DNA of 64,000 bases from Mesorhizobium tianshanense. Its GTDB lineage: Bacteria; Pseudomonadota; Alphaproteobacteria; Rhizobiales; Rhizobiaceae. The position numbers and the translations under genes are program-made. Location: contig NZ_VLKT01000009.1 of assembly GCF_007830515.1 (NCBI RefSeq), positions 116,008 through 180,007 of the forward strand, read 5' to 3'. Under the pieces are notes generated by a model. The model did not search any database. It was not told the DNA's origin and was given only the letters and a program-made list of their open reading frames with translations. Every line of letters starts with the position of its first letter. Positions within the stretch are counted from its first letter, which is position 1. Below are positions 50,453 to 60,082 of the stretch, piece by piece.

Positions 50453-51961
50453 ATGTCCTTGAACCCCAGCCATACGCAGACCCCGCATCTGGGGCTCTTC
50501 GTCAGCGGCCTCTGCAAGAGCTACGGACCGGTCCAGGTCCTGGCCGATGCGAGCTTCGAGGTGCGGCCGGGCGAGGTCGTGGCGCTGCTTGGAGAAAATG
50601 GCGCGGGCAAGTCCACCGTTTCGAACATCATCGCCGGGTCGACCAAACCCGATGCCGGCACCATCACATGGCGGGGGAAACCCTATTCCCCCGCCTCTCC
50701 TGCCGCGGCCATCGACGCCGGCGTCGGCATGATCCACCAGGAACTGAAGCTGCTGCCGGATCTGTCGGTTGCCGAGAACGTCTATGTCGGGCGCCTGCCG
50801 ATGCGCGGCGGCCGCATCGACCGCGCGGCCATGAATGCGCGGGCATCGGCGCAGTTGAAGCGGCTCGGCCTCGATGTCTCGCCGGAGCGCAAGGTGCGCA
50901 CGTTGCGCATCGCCGCCCAGCAGCAGGTCGAGATCGCCAAGGCGTTGACGCTCAATGCCGAGCTTCTGATCTTCGACGAACCGACGGCGGCGCTTGGCGG
51001 CGAGGAAACGGAGCTGTTGTTCCAGCAGATCCGCAAGCTCAGGACGGAAGGCATGTCGTTCATCTATATCAGCCACCGGCTGGACGAGATCGCCCAGATC
51101 GCCGACCGCGTGGTGGTGATGCGCGATGGGCGCATCGTCGCCCGGCATGAGCGCGCCGACATCCCGGTGCGCACGGTGGTCGAGCAGATGGTCGGCCGCA
51201 GCGTCGAGCGGATGTTCCCGCCACTGTCGGAGCCGGGCAGCGAGACGTTGCTCGAGGTCGAGAACCTGTCCTCGCCGGAACGCAGTTTCCAGAATGTCAG
51301 CTTTTCGGTGCGGGCCGGGGAAATCCTCGGTATCGCCGGGCTGATTGGCGCCGGCCGTACAGAGCTGGTTCGGGCGATCGCCGGCGCCGATCCGATTTCG
51401 TCCGGCTTGGTGCGCGTCGCCGGCAAGCCGGTGCACCTCAATGGCCCGGCAGCGGCGATCAAGGCCGGCGTGGTGCTGGTGCCGGAAGACCGCAAGGCGC
51501 AAGGCGTGGTGCTCGAGCAGACCATCGGCGAGAATCTGGCGATCGGAAATTTCGACCATGTCGCGCCGAATGGCTGGGTGTTTCCGAAGGCGGTGCAGAA
51601 ATTCGCCGAGTCCGGCATTAGCCGGCTCGGCGTCAAGGGCCGGCCGAACCAGGCGATCAGCAAGCTTTCCGGCGGCAACCAGCAAAAGGTGATCATCGCC
51701 AAATGGATTTCGCGGCCGCCCAAGGTGTTCATCCTGGACGAGCCGACACGCGGCATCGATGTCGGCGCCCGCGCGGCGATCTACGATGTCATCGCCGACC
51801 TCGCCCGCTCCGGAATGGCGGTGGTGGTGGTAAGCTCCGACCTAGAGGAAGTGCTCGGCCTGTCGCATCGCGTGCTGGTGCTGAGCCGTGGCCGCCAGCG
51901 CGGAATTCTCGACCGCAGCGAAGCCAGCAACGTCGCCGTCATGGAACTTGCTACAAGCTAG
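50453..51961 (+). CDS. Sugar/polyol ABC transporter ATP-binding protein (double-domain RbsA type)
   Basis: A 502-residue ATPase with two fused nucleotide-binding domains. Domain 1 has Walker A GENGAGKSTVSNII and Walker B LLIFDEPTAALGGEE. Its signature region, VRTLRIAAQQQVEIAKAL, lacks the usual LSxG serine-glycine. Domain 2 has a degenerate Walker A (LIGAGRTELVRAIAG), a normal signature KLSGGNQQKVIIAKWI and VFILDEPTRGIDVGARAAIY. Asymmetric sites are normal for RbsA/MglA. The ATG at 50453 is preferred over an in-frame TTG 15 bases earlier. Confidence 0.92.
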   Translation: MSLNPSHTQTPHLGLFVSGLCKSYGPVQVLADASFEVRPGEVVALLGENGAGKSTVSNIIAGSTKPDAGTITWRGKPYSPASPAAAIDAGVGMIHQELKLLPDLSVAENVYVGRLPMRGGRIDRAAMNARASAQLKRLGLDVSPERKVRTLRIAAQQQVEIAKALTLNAELLIFDEPTAALGGEETELLFQQIRKLRTEGMSFIYISHRLDEIAQIADRVVVMRDGRIVARHERADIPVRTVVEQMVGRSVERMFPPLSEPGSETLLEVENLSSPERSFQNVSFSVRAGEILGIAGLIGAGRTELVRAIAGADPISSGLVRVAGKPVHLNGPAAAIKAGVVLVPEDRKAQGVVLEQTIGENLAIGNFDHVAPNGWVFPKAVQKFAESGISRLGVKGRPNQAISKLSGGNQQKVIIAKWISRPPKVFILDEPTRGIDVGARAAIYDVIADLARSGMAVVVVSSDLEEVLGLSHRVLVLSRGRQRGILDRSEASNVAVMELATS

Positions 51962-52037
51962 GACAGCTTGGCGGAGCAAAACCGGGGAATCGGAATAAAG
52001 CGCAGCAGGTGATACCCTCCCAGGCACCGGACCGCGC

Positions 52038-52063
52038 GGGGCGCCAGCCAGGACTGGCGCCCC
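52038..52063 (+). other. 10-bp perfect hairpin between importer and SDR genes
   Basis: GGGGCGCCAG (52038-52047) and CTGGCGCCCC (52054-52063) flank a six-base loop in the 145-base gap after the ATPase. Only TTCATT follows, so it may be a weak terminator or mRNA 3'-end protector. Confidence 0.5.
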
Positions 52064-52106
52064 TTCATTCCCAGGCAGTACCGGCGGCTCAACAGGAAAC
52101 ATTTCG

Positions 52107-52871
52107 ATGACACTATTCGATCTTCATGGGGACATTGCCTTCGTCACTGGCGCCGGCAGCGGCATCGGGCAAGCAATCGCCATCGGCCTGGCCGAGGCCG
52201 GCGCCGACATCGCCTGTTTCGGCCATGCCTCCAAGGGCGGACTGGACGAGACGGCGCACAAGATCACGGCGCTTGGCCGCAAGGCGCTGGTGCTGACCGG
52301 GACGGTGACTTCGGAAAGCGATCTCGCGGCGGCGGTCGAGCGCACGGAGAAGGAACTTGGCGCGCTGAGCATCGCCGTCAACAATGCCGGGATCGCCGGA
52401 GCTGAGCCGGCCGAGACGCTGTCGCTGGAGAAGTGGCAGAAGCTCTATGACGTCAATGTCAGCGGCGTGTTCCTGTCCTGCCAGGCCGAAGCGCGCACAA
52501 TGCTGACGCGGCGCAAGGGCTCGATCATCAACATCGCCTCGATGTCGGGCTCGATCGTAAATCGCGGCCTGACCCAGGCGCACTACAATTCGTCGAAGGC
52601 CGCCGTCATCCACATGTCGAAGAGCCTCGCCATGGAATGGGCCGACCGCGGCCTGCGCGTCAACGTCGTCAGTCCCGGCTATACGCTGACACCGATGAAC
52701 AAGCGGCCGGAGGTCGCCGACCAGGTCAAAATCTTCGAGCGCGATACGCCAATGGGGCGCATGGCGGCGCCGGAGGAAATGGTCGGCCCGACCGTGTTCC
52801 TGGCCAGCCGCGCCTCGAGTTTCGTCACCGGCATCGACCTGATCGTCGATGGCGGCTTCGTCTGCTGGTAG
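52107..52871 (+). CDS. Short-chain dehydrogenase/reductase (polyol or sugar dehydrogenase)
   Basis: A 254-residue classical SDR: cofactor loop VTGAGSGIGQAIAIGLAEAG near residue 14, NNAGIAGAE, catalytic serine in INIASMSGSIVNRGL, YNSSKAAVIHMSK as the Tyr-x3-Lys pair, and a late VTGIDLIVDGGFVCW. AGGAAACATTTCG precedes the ATG. It is followed nine bases later by a second SDR. Together they probably oxidise or epimerise the imported polyol. Confidence 0.9.
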   Translation: MTLFDLHGDIAFVTGAGSGIGQAIAIGLAEAGADIACFGHASKGGLDETAHKITALGRKALVLTGTVTSESDLAAAVERTEKELGALSIAVNNAGIAGAEPAETLSLEKWQKLYDVNVSGVFLSCQAEARTMLTRRKGSIINIASMSGSIVNRGLTQAHYNSSKAAVIHMSKSLAMEWADRGLRVNVVSPGYTLTPMNKRPEVADQVKIFERDTPMGRMAAPEEMVGPTVFLASRASSFVTGIDLIVDGGFVCW

Positions 52872-52879
52872 GAGAAGAA

Positions 52880-53665
52880 ATGCAGAAGCGATTCCAGGGT
52901 AAGACGGCGGTCATCACGGGCGCCAGCGGCGGCATCGGTGCGGCGATGGCCAAGCGCTTCGCGGCGGAAGGTGCGGCCGTCGTCGTCAGCGCCATCGACC
53001 CGCGCGTCGACGAGGTGGCCGCCGGCCTGAAGGCGGAAGGCGCCAAGGTCGCATCGCTGCGCATGGACGTGACGAAAAAGGACGAGGTCGCCGCCCTCTA
53101 TGATCTGGCCGAACAGCAGTTCGGCCGCGTCGACATCTCCGTACAGAATGCCGGCGTCATCACCATCGCCAGGATCGAGGCGATGACCGAGGCCGAATGG
53201 GACAAGGTGATGGCGGTGAACACCAAGGGCGTGTTCCTTTGCTGCCAGGAGGCGATCGCGCGCATCCGCAAGCATGGCGACGGCGGCAGGCTGATCAACA
53301 CCGCATCCGGCCAGGCGCGGCAGGGCTTCATCTACACGCCGCACTATGCCGCCTCGAAATTCGGCGTCGTCGGCATCACCCAGAGCCTCGCCAAGGAAGT
53401 GGCGAAGGAGAAGATCACCGTCAACGCGATCTGCCCCGGCATCATCGACACGGACATGTGGGCCTACAATGACGCGGCATGGGGCAGACTGATGGGCGAC
53501 TACAAGCCCGGCGAGCTGATGGCCGAATGGGTGAGGAACATCCCGATGGGCCGCGCCGGCAGCGGCGAGGATGTTTCCGGCCTGGTCAGCTTCCTGGCCA
53601 GCAGCGACGCCGCCTACATCACCGGCCAGACCATCAATGTCGATGGCGGCCTGATCATGTCGTGA
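52880..53665 (+). CDS. Short-chain dehydrogenase/reductase 2
   Basis: A 261-residue SDR with the cofactor loop ITGASGGIGAAMAKRFAAEG, QNAGVITIARIEAM, catalytic serine in INTASGQARQGFI, Tyr-x3-Lys in YAASKFGVVGITQ and the ending ITGQTINVDGGLIMS. GGAGAAGAA lies directly before the ATG at 52880. The presence of PGIIDTDMWAYNDAAWGRL is typical of sorbitol or acetoin-type SDRs. It is the last gene of the SorC-linked polyol operon. Confidence 0.9.
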   Translation: MQKRFQGKTAVITGASGGIGAAMAKRFAAEGAAVVVSAIDPRVDEVAAGLKAEGAKVASLRMDVTKKDEVAALYDLAEQQFGRVDISVQNAGVITIARIEAMTEAEWDKVMAVNTKGVFLCCQEAIARIRKHGDGGRLINTASGQARQGFIYTPHYAASKFGVVGITQSLAKEVAKEKITVNAICPGIIDTDMWAYNDAAWGRLMGDYKPGELMAEWVRNIPMGRAGSGEDVSGLVSFLASSDAAYITGQTINVDGGLIMS

Positions 53666-54090
53666 GGATACTCGGGCGGCGCTGCGCCGTTCGAATTTCA
53701 CAATCCACGCCGCGTTATCCGTTGCGCGACATGAATGTTGGTATATATAATTTCATCCCATGAAAATGGCTTCGGCGAGCCGCTGGCTTGCCGAACCGAC
53801 AGCCGAGATCATGGGACCTTGATGGCTCGCACGTTCCTGAGCGCCGCAAGACCGGCGATCGACACGCGGATCGCTGCTTGCGCGGCGACCCGTCGGCAGC
53901 CATGACGCAACCCGTCCCGCATTACATCCTCATCGAATTGGGCATCGTCCCCTCTGCGCCGGCTTCAGCTCCGGCAGCATTGTTGCGCCAATGGCCTTGC
54001 GCAACGACCGGCTTTTCCAACACAATCAAAAAGAAGACGCCACAAGGGAACGAACGATAACTTCCACCAGAGCTTGACAGGAGAACAGGC
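53666..54090. other. Gene-free 425-base region upstream of betaine importer
   Basis: No supported gene. A short AT-rich patch (53740-53750, TATATATAA) is followed by an inverted repeat, TTTCAT (53751-53756) and ATGAAA (53760-53765), a possible promoter/operator for the importer. A 90-codon plus frame (53788-54060) has no ribosome site or recognisable pattern. Confidence 0.4.
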
Positions 54091-55065
54091 ATGTCACTTC
54101 GGAGTATGATTTCGAGTTTATCAATGGGAGCCTTGGCGCTTGCCGCGGCAAGCGTACTGACGCCGTCGGCCTATGCGGCCGCGCCAGAGTCCAACGACCC
54201 TATAAAGATCGCGCTGTTCGACTGGACCAGCGTCAATCTGAACGCAAAGATCCTCGGCGGCATTCTTGAAAAGCTTGGATTCACGGTCGAGTACCCGACT
54301 GCCGACTATCTCTCCAGCCTGACCACCGGCCTTACCAATGGCGACCTCGATGTCGCGCTGGAGTTCTGGGACACGACGGCCGGCGAAGCCATGAAGGCCT
54401 CGGATGCGACCGGGCAGACCGAACGCCTCGGCGCGCTCGGGCCCAAGGCCAAGGAAGAATGGTGGTATCCCGAATACATGAAGGAGAAATGCCCGGGCCT
54501 GCCGAACTGGGAGGCGCTGAAGGACCCGAAATGCGCCGAGGCCTTCTCGACGGCGGAAACGGCGCCGAACGGTCGTTATCTCGGCGGTCCCGTGACATGG
54601 GAAGGTTTTGACGACGAGCGTGCCGCGGCGCTGAAACTGCCCTTTACCGTCATCCATGCCGGCACCGACGCGGCGATGTTCGCCGAACTGGATTCGGCCT
54701 ACCAGCGCAAGGCGCCGATCATGCTGTGGGTCTACTCGCCGCATTGGGCGCCGGCTAAGTACAAGGGCGAGTGGGTCGAATTCCCCGACTATACGGCGGA
54801 GTGCTACAACGACCCGAAATGGGGCGTGAACCCCGATGAGAAGTATGACTGCGGCAAGCCGCATGGCGAGATCTGGAAATACTCCTGGGCCGGCATGAAG
54901 GACAAGTGGCCAGTCGCCTACAAGGTCGCAAAAAATTACACGGTCGATACCGACGAGCTCAACAAGATGAGCGGCGAGATCGACCTCGAAGGCAAGACGC
55001 CGGAAGAGGTCGCGGCTGCCTGGATCGCCGCCCACGAAGCCGACTGGAAAGCCTGGGCCGAGTGA
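54091..55065 (+). CDS. Glycine betaine/choline-type ABC transporter substrate-binding protein (OpuAC/ProX)
   Basis: A 324-residue periplasmic protein. The Sec signal runs to about residue 30 (SMGALALAAASVLTPSAYAA). The mature OpuAC-type fold has PIKIALFDWTSVNLNAKILG, LTNGDLDVALEFWDTTAGEA and a tryptophan-rich stretch, MLWVYSPHWAPAKYKGEWVE; aromatic residues commonly form the cation cage for quaternary amines. It leads a three-gene importer. The specific ligand (betaine, choline or a relative) is not settled. Confidence 0.88.
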   Translation: MSLRSMISSLSMGALALAAASVLTPSAYAAAPESNDPIKIALFDWTSVNLNAKILGGILEKLGFTVEYPTADYLSSLTTGLTNGDLDVALEFWDTTAGEAMKASDATGQTERLGALGPKAKEEWWYPEYMKEKCPGLPNWEALKDPKCAEAFSTAETAPNGRYLGGPVTWEGFDDERAAALKLPFTVIHAGTDAAMFAELDSAYQRKAPIMLWVYSPHWAPAKYKGEWVEFPDYTAECYNDPKWGVNPDEKYDCGKPHGEIWKYSWAGMKDKWPVAYKVAKNYTVDTDELNKMSGEIDLEGKTPEEVAAAWIAAHEADWKAWAE

Positions 55066-55140
55066 TCGTTCCAACTGGAAACTGCGAGATCCGGCCCCTT
55101 GTGGCCGGGTCTCTATCCCATATTCCAGAAGGACGATTGC

Positions 55141-56226
55141 ATGGCCGATACGACTGAACAGGTGCAGCAAGCGGCAGGCACGCCAAAGGATGCCCGCCCG
55201 ATAAAGCTTGCCTGCCGCAACGTCTGGAAGCTGTTCGGCGCGAACGCGGCCAATTTCATCCGCCAGCGCGACGGCAAGGCCAGCATGGCGGAAGTCGCTG
55301 CGGCCGGACTGGTCGGTGCGGTGCGCGCCGTCGACCTCGAAATCCGCCAGGGCGAGATTTTCATCATCATGGGCCTGTCCGGCTCCGGCAAATCGACGCT
55401 GGTGCGCTGCATGTCGCGACTGGTCGAGCCGACGCATGGCAAGGTCGAGTTCGAGGGCAAGGATCTCCTCAAGATTTCCGATGCCGCGCTGATCGATCTG
55501 CGGCGCCACCGCATGGGCATGGTGTTCCAGAATTTTGCCCTGCTGCCGCATCTGAACGTGCTGGAGAACATCGCCTTTCCACTGGGCATCCAGGGACAGG
55601 ACCGGCCGACGCGCGAAAAGCGGGCACGCGAGGTCATCGAGCTTGTCGGCTTGCGCGGCCGCGAGCATTTCTATCCGCGCGAGCTTTCCGGCGGCCAGCA
55701 GCAGCGCGTCGGCATCGCCCGCAGCCTCGCCACCAAGCCGGAAATCTGGTTTCTCGACGAGCCGTTCTCGGCGCTCGATCCGCTGATCCGCCGCGAGATG
55801 CAGGACGAGCTGATGCGGCTGCAGACCATGCTGCACAAGACCATCGTCTTCATCACCCATGATTTCGACGAGGCCATCCGGCTGGCCGACCGCATCGCCA
55901 TCATGAAGGACGGCGAGGTCATCCAGATCGGCACGCCGGAAGAGCTGGTGGTCAACCCGGCGACCAACTATGTCGCCGAATTCACTCGCGACGTCGACCG
56001 CGCCAAGGTGATCTCGGCGCGAAGCCTGATGCGCGCCTGCGACGACACCGAGCATGGCGGCGTGGTCGCGCCGGATGCCAAGATATCAAGTTTTTCGGCT
56101 GATATCGTCTCGGCCGGCAAGCCGTTCGCGGTGGTCAACGGCACCGGCAAGCCGATCGGCGAGGTCACGCCGCAAGCGGTGATCGATCTTCTGGCCGGCA
56201 TCGAGCGCCATGGGGCCGGCGCATGA
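55141..56226 (+). CDS. Betaine/choline ABC transporter ATP-binding protein (ProV type)
   Basis: A 361-residue ATPase: an N-terminal extension with the ProV-typical NVWKLFGANAANFI, Walker A MGLSGSGKSTLVRCMSRL, Q-loop MVFQNFALLPHLNVL, signature ELSGGQQQRVGIARSLA, Walker B IWFLDEPFSALDPLIRREMQ and H-loop FITHDFDEAIRLAD. The C-terminus has a single degenerate CBS-like segment (KPFAVVNGTGKPIGEVT), the part that senses ionic strength in osmoregulated relatives. AAGGA precedes the ATG at 55141. Its stop overlaps the permease start by four bases. Confidence 0.9.
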   Translation: MADTTEQVQQAAGTPKDARPIKLACRNVWKLFGANAANFIRQRDGKASMAEVAAAGLVGAVRAVDLEIRQGEIFIIMGLSGSGKSTLVRCMSRLVEPTHGKVEFEGKDLLKISDAALIDLRRHRMGMVFQNFALLPHLNVLENIAFPLGIQGQDRPTREKRAREVIELVGLRGREHFYPRELSGGQQQRVGIARSLATKPEIWFLDEPFSALDPLIRREMQDELMRLQTMLHKTIVFITHDFDEAIRLADRIAIMKDGEVIQIGTPEELVVNPATNYVAEFTRDVDRAKVISARSLMRACDDTEHGGVVAPDAKISSFSADIVSAGKPFAVVNGTGKPIGEVTPQAVIDLLAGIERHGAGA

Positions 56227-58205
56227 CGGTGACGGCAAGCACCAGCGCGGCCAGATCGCGGCCGGTTCAGATCTGGCTTGTGGTCTGGGCCTGCGCCCTT
56301 GCCGCCGTGCTTGCCGTGTTCCTGCTGCAGGACAGCCTGCCCTGGGCAGTCAATTATCCGACCAGCGCAATCATTCCCGTCGCCGACTGGGTCAGCGCGC
56401 TGATGAACTGGGTGAAGCGGAACCTGTCCTGGCTGACGCGGTCGATCACCACGGTGCTCGGTGTGCCGCTCGACTTCGCGCTCAGCCTGCTCGCCAAGAA
56501 TTTCAAGATCGGCCATGGCGCGGATATGATCGTCCTGCCGCGCCTGTCCTGGGTCGGCGTCTGCATTGCCGCATTCCTGGCCGGCCGCGCCGCCGGCGGC
56601 TGGAAGCTCGGCGCGCTGGTTGGCGGCTGTTTTCTCTACATCGCGTTGTTCGGCCAATGGACCAGCGCCATGCTGACGCTCGGGCTGATCTCCATCGCCG
56701 TGCCGTTCTGCATCGTCACCGGCCTGTTCGTCGGCATCTGGGCGTGGCGCAAGCCATGGGCGGAGAGTCTGTTTATCTCCCCTGCCCTCGACCTGATGCA
56801 GACCATCCCTACCTTCGCCTATCTGATCCCGATGCTTCTTTTGTTCGGCAACAGTCCGGTCTCGGCGATGATCGCGACGGCCATTTTCGCGACGCCGCCA
56901 ATGGTGCGCGCGACGATGCTGGGGCTGTCGCGGGTGCCGTCCGAGATCGACGATTTCAGCGAGATGGCCGGCTGCACGGCGCGCCAGAAACTGTGGCGCG
57001 TGCTTTTGCCGTCGGCGCGTCCCACATTGATGGTCGGCGTCAACCAGGTGATCATGCTGGCGCTCAACATGGTCATCATCGCCTCGATGATCGGCGCCGG
57101 CGGCCTCGGCTACGACGTGCTTTTGGCGCTCAGGGCGCTGAAGGTCGGCGAGGCGATGGAAGCCGGCCTCGCCATCGTCGCGCTGGCGATCGCGCTCGAT
57201 CGGCTGAGCCAGGCGATCGCGCGCAATCACGCGCAAGGCCATGCCTATCAGGAGGTGAGCCCAAGCTTCTGGCGGCGCTACCCCAATCTGACGCTGGCCA
57301 TCGTCATTCTCACCGCCACCACGCTGCTCGGCTTATTCGTGCCTGCGTTCGCGGCATTGCCGAAGGCGATGACTCTCACCACCGCGCCGCTGTGGAAGGC
57401 AGCGGTGAGCTGGATCACGATCAACTTCTTCGACACGATCGAAGCGTTCCGCGTGGCGCTCATCCTCAACGTGCTGAACCCGGTGCGCGCCTTCTGCGAG
57501 GGTTTTCCATGGCTGGGCGCGGTGTTCCTGCTCGGCCTTGCCGGCTACCAGCTCGGCGGCCTGCGCCTGGCCGCCCTGGTCGCGGCACTGACCGCCTTCT
57601 GCGCGGTGACCGGGCTTTGGGAAAAGACCATGGCGACGGTCTATCTGTGCGGCATCTCGGCCTTCATCGCATGCCTGATCGGCGTCCCGATCGGGCTGAT
57701 GGCATCGCGCAACGACCGTGTCGAGAAGATCGTCACCCCGGTCATCGACACGCTGCAGGTGCTGCCGTCATTCTGCTTCATCATTCCGGTGGTGATGCTG
57801 TTCCGGGTCGGCGACGTGACGGCGATGATCGCAACCGTCGCCTTCGCCGTGGTGCCGGCCATCCGCTACACCAATCACGGCCTCAGGCAGGTGCCGCCAG
57901 CACTGATCGAGGCGGCAACGGTGTCGGGCTGCACCAAGCGCCAGACGTTCCTGCGCGTGCAGCTGCCGCTGGCGTTGCCTGAGATCATGCTCGGCGTCAA
58001 CCAGACGATCCTGATGGCGCTGGCGATGATCATCATCTGCGCCATGGTCGGCACGCGCGACCTCGGCCAGGAGGTGTTCATCGCGCTGTCCAAGGCCGAT
58101 TCCGGCCGCGGCATCGTCGCCGGGCTGGCCATCGCCTTCATCGGCATCATCGCCGACCGGCTGTTCAACGCCTGGACGGCGAAGGCACGAGCAAGGCTGG
58201 GGTAG
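56223..58205 (+). CDS. Fused double permease of betaine/choline importer (ProW-ProW)
   Basis: A 660-residue permease containing two complete ProW-like halves in one chain. Half 1 (about residues 100-345) has the EAA loop MAGCTARQKLWRVLLPSARP. Half 2 (about 430-655) has the matching VSGCTKRQTFLRVQLPLALP. Each ends in the same type of NQxIxxALxMxII helix. Single ProW proteins are near 280-350 residues. The fusion would give a covalent permease dimer. The start overlaps the ATPase stop (ATGA at 56223). Confidence 0.9.
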   Translation: MTVTASTSAARSRPVQIWLVVWACALAAVLAVFLLQDSLPWAVNYPTSAIIPVADWVSALMNWVKRNLSWLTRSITTVLGVPLDFALSLLAKNFKIGHGADMIVLPRLSWVGVCIAAFLAGRAAGGWKLGALVGGCFLYIALFGQWTSAMLTLGLISIAVPFCIVTGLFVGIWAWRKPWAESLFISPALDLMQTIPTFAYLIPMLLLFGNSPVSAMIATAIFATPPMVRATMLGLSRVPSEIDDFSEMAGCTARQKLWRVLLPSARPTLMVGVNQVIMLALNMVIIASMIGAGGLGYDVLLALRALKVGEAMEAGLAIVALAIALDRLSQAIARNHAQGHAYQEVSPSFWRRYPNLTLAIVILTATTLLGLFVPAFAALPKAMTLTTAPLWKAAVSWITINFFDTIEAFRVALILNVLNPVRAFCEGFPWLGAVFLLGLAGYQLGGLRLAALVAALTAFCAVTGLWEKTMATVYLCGISAFIACLIGVPIGLMASRNDRVEKIVTPVIDTLQVLPSFCFIIPVVMLFRVGDVTAMIATVAFAVVPAIRYTNHGLRQVPPALIEAATVSGCTKRQTFLRVQLPLALPEIMLGVNQTILMALAMIIICAMVGTRDLGQEVFIALSKADSGRGIVAGLAIAFIGIIADRLFNAWTAKARARLG

Positions 58206-58291
58206 CCGGGATTGCCGAGGCTGAAGAGCGCCGCGAAGGTGCCTGTCAAGAAAAGTCCGGATAATGCAAATGCTGTCAAAGGCCGAGTCAT
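58206..58291 (-). pseudogene. 5' remnant of a secreted-protein gene
   Basis: On the minus strand a strong ribosome site (AGGAG) and an ATG at 58291 open a typical signal peptide, PLTAFALSGLFLTGTFAALF. The frame then runs straight into the antisense of the permease gene with no recognisable mature domain. It looks like the first 28 codons of a gene whose remainder was replaced where the permease operon ends. A very small secreted peptide is the alternative. Confidence 0.35.
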
Positions 58292-58739
58292 TATCATTTC
58301 TCCTGTAGCAGAATTCTCGAACACTTCGGCTCCAGCTGCCGTTCAGGTGATCTCCGGTGGCCTGGCCCGATGCTGCGTTCCGAACGGTTCCGGTTGCCTT
58401 GTCGATCCTAGCGACAGGCATCTGTGATTTTTCCTAACGGAAGGTCGCGCCGGCTCTGCTTTCATCTCTGATGTGCAATATTCGTCTTCAACAGCTCATC
58501 CCAATGGAACTTCCTAGAATTCTCTGAATATTAGTCGCTGCCAATTTGCGCCGCCTTTCATCCGTTATCTCGGCGAAGGGAGCAGGAATTCTTATGCCGA
58601 GTTTGCGACCCCATAGGGAGGCCTACGAAGACCGAGCGGCCTAGCGGCTGCCACATTCGCGATTTCGCGCTCCGCCTGCGGGCAAACCTTCAGTCCCAAA
58701 GAGCAGTCGCGTTCTGGTTCGCGTGTGAACCATTAGGGC
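58292..58739. other. Gene-free stretch at the edge of the decay zone
   Basis: About 450 bases with no supported reading frame. It shows mixed base composition with AT-rich patches near 58480-58560 and stops in all frames, consistent with an old junction between the betaine importer and the decayed genes that follow. Confidence 0.4.
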
Positions 58740-59644
58740 CGGCGGAGCTCGGACGCAGCGACCTTTCACGATTGCTAGTCGAAAAGATCAAAGACACGAT
58801 TGAAGTCATTTTCGACAATGAGATCGTCGGACTTCAAGAACAGTCAGCTGGTGTGCGGGTTCAATTCAAGTGTGGAGGCGAGCGCGAGTTTGATCTGGTG
58901 ATCGGGGCGGATGGTTTGCATTCCGGCGTTCGCCGGCTGGCTTTCGGACCTCAGCACCGGTTCGAGAAGAAACTCGGCTACGCAGTCGCGGCTTTTGAGG
59001 TCGGTGGCTACCGTCCGCGCGACGAAGACGTGTATTTGATGTACGGGCGGCCGGGGCGAATGGTCGGACGTTTCACGCTGCATCACAACCGCACGCTCTT
59101 TCTGTTCGTCTTTGCCGTCGACAGCGATCCTCTGCCAACGGCGCTGGACATGCAAAAGTAAATGCTGCGGGAAAGTTATGGCGATGGAAAATGGGAATGC
59201 CCTCGCATCCTGGAGGAGTTGGATCGTACCGACGAACTCTATTTCGACAGCGTCAGCCAGATCAGGATGAACAGCTGGTCGCAAGGCCGCATTGCCCTGA
59301 CCGGCGATGCTGCGTTTTGCGTGTCCCTGTTAGCGGGACAAGGTTCAGCCTTGGCCATGATTTCCGCCTATGTGTTGGCAGGCGAACTCTGCAGAACTGG
59401 CGGGCGGTATGAGGAGGCCTTCCTCAAGTACGAAGGATTCTTGCGAGACTACATCCATATAAAGCAGCAAGGTGCCGAGCGATTTGCCACAGCCTTTGCA
59501 CCAAGGACGCGACTGGGCCTGCTGCTACGCAACCTGGTGATAAGAACATTAGCAATCCCTGGGCTGGCACGTTTGGCGGTCGGAAGAGAGATTACCGACG
59601 CCTTACAGCTACCCGATTATCGCTGGCCATCGCTGATGAATTGA
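58740..59644 (+). pseudogene. FAD-dependent monooxygenase, N-terminally deleted and split by a stop
   Basis: The frame reads LSRLLVEKIKDTIEVIFDNE, then DLVIGADGLHSGVRRLAFGP (the second FAD/NADPH motif of PHBH/TetX-type monooxygenases). A single in-frame TAA at 59159-59161 interrupts it, and it continues SQGRIALTGDAAFCVSLLAG (the GD motif contacting FAD) to 59644. The first roughly 100 residues with the GxGxxG dinucleotide fold are missing. The stop replaces what was probably a CAA glutamine codon. A protein restarting at ATG 59162 would lack the FAD site, so function is unlikely. Confidence 0.8.
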
Positions 59645-59780
59645 CGACCACCAAGCCACAATTTCGGCATGCAACGCCCCAAAGGTTGCCGCATCCAAGC
59701 TGCTTCAGCCTTGTCTTCAATACCTTCCCAAAACGGTCCACCAGCATGGAGGGCAACAGCCTCCCGCGGCACCGTTCCCG

Positions 59781-60037
59781 AAAAAATGGCTATCAGGCTG
59801 GAATAGTTTCCGGCCAGGCTCAGTACATACGGCATGAGGGTGAACCTCGACGTGGCGCATCAACTAGCGAGGCCACCGTCGGATGCTGGGAGCGGCAGCG
59901 CGGGTACCGATGATTTTGCGACGACGTCAGCGCTTGCAGTCGGGAGGAGCGCGCTTCCATCAGGCCCAGCGGTTATACCCCTGTCCGTAACCGCTGGACC
60001 GCTCCGTTGCAGGGTTCCGCTTCGCGGCTCTCACTAG
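59781..60037 (+). pseudogene. Duplicated ECF-sigma promoter and degraded gene start
   Basis: From 59781 the sequence parallels 61276-61360, the promoter and first codons of the intact ECF gene. TTCCCGA, TGGAATAGTTTC, CTCAGTA and CTCGACGT/TTCGACGT recur in the same order and nearly the same spacing. The frame from ATG 59834 begins MRVNLDVAHQL against MKASFDVTPHL, then loses similarity apart from GTDDFATTSALAV. It is a decayed paralogue, with the regulatory block better preserved than the coding part. Confidence 0.6.
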
Positions 60038-60082
60038 CAGGTGAGATAGCTAGCTGATGGTCGTTAACGCCGATCTCGTTCG

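Noticed and set aside
53788..54060. 90-codon plus frame before the betaine importer
   Set aside because: No start signal or domain; codon use unlike the neighbours.
54121..56055. 644-codon minus-strand frame
   Set aside because: Antisense to the betaine binding-protein and ATPase genes, whose motifs are unambiguous.
59617..59835. 72-codon minus frame after the monooxygenase remnant
   Set aside because: It starts inside the duplicated ECF promoter block and has no ribosome site or family pattern.
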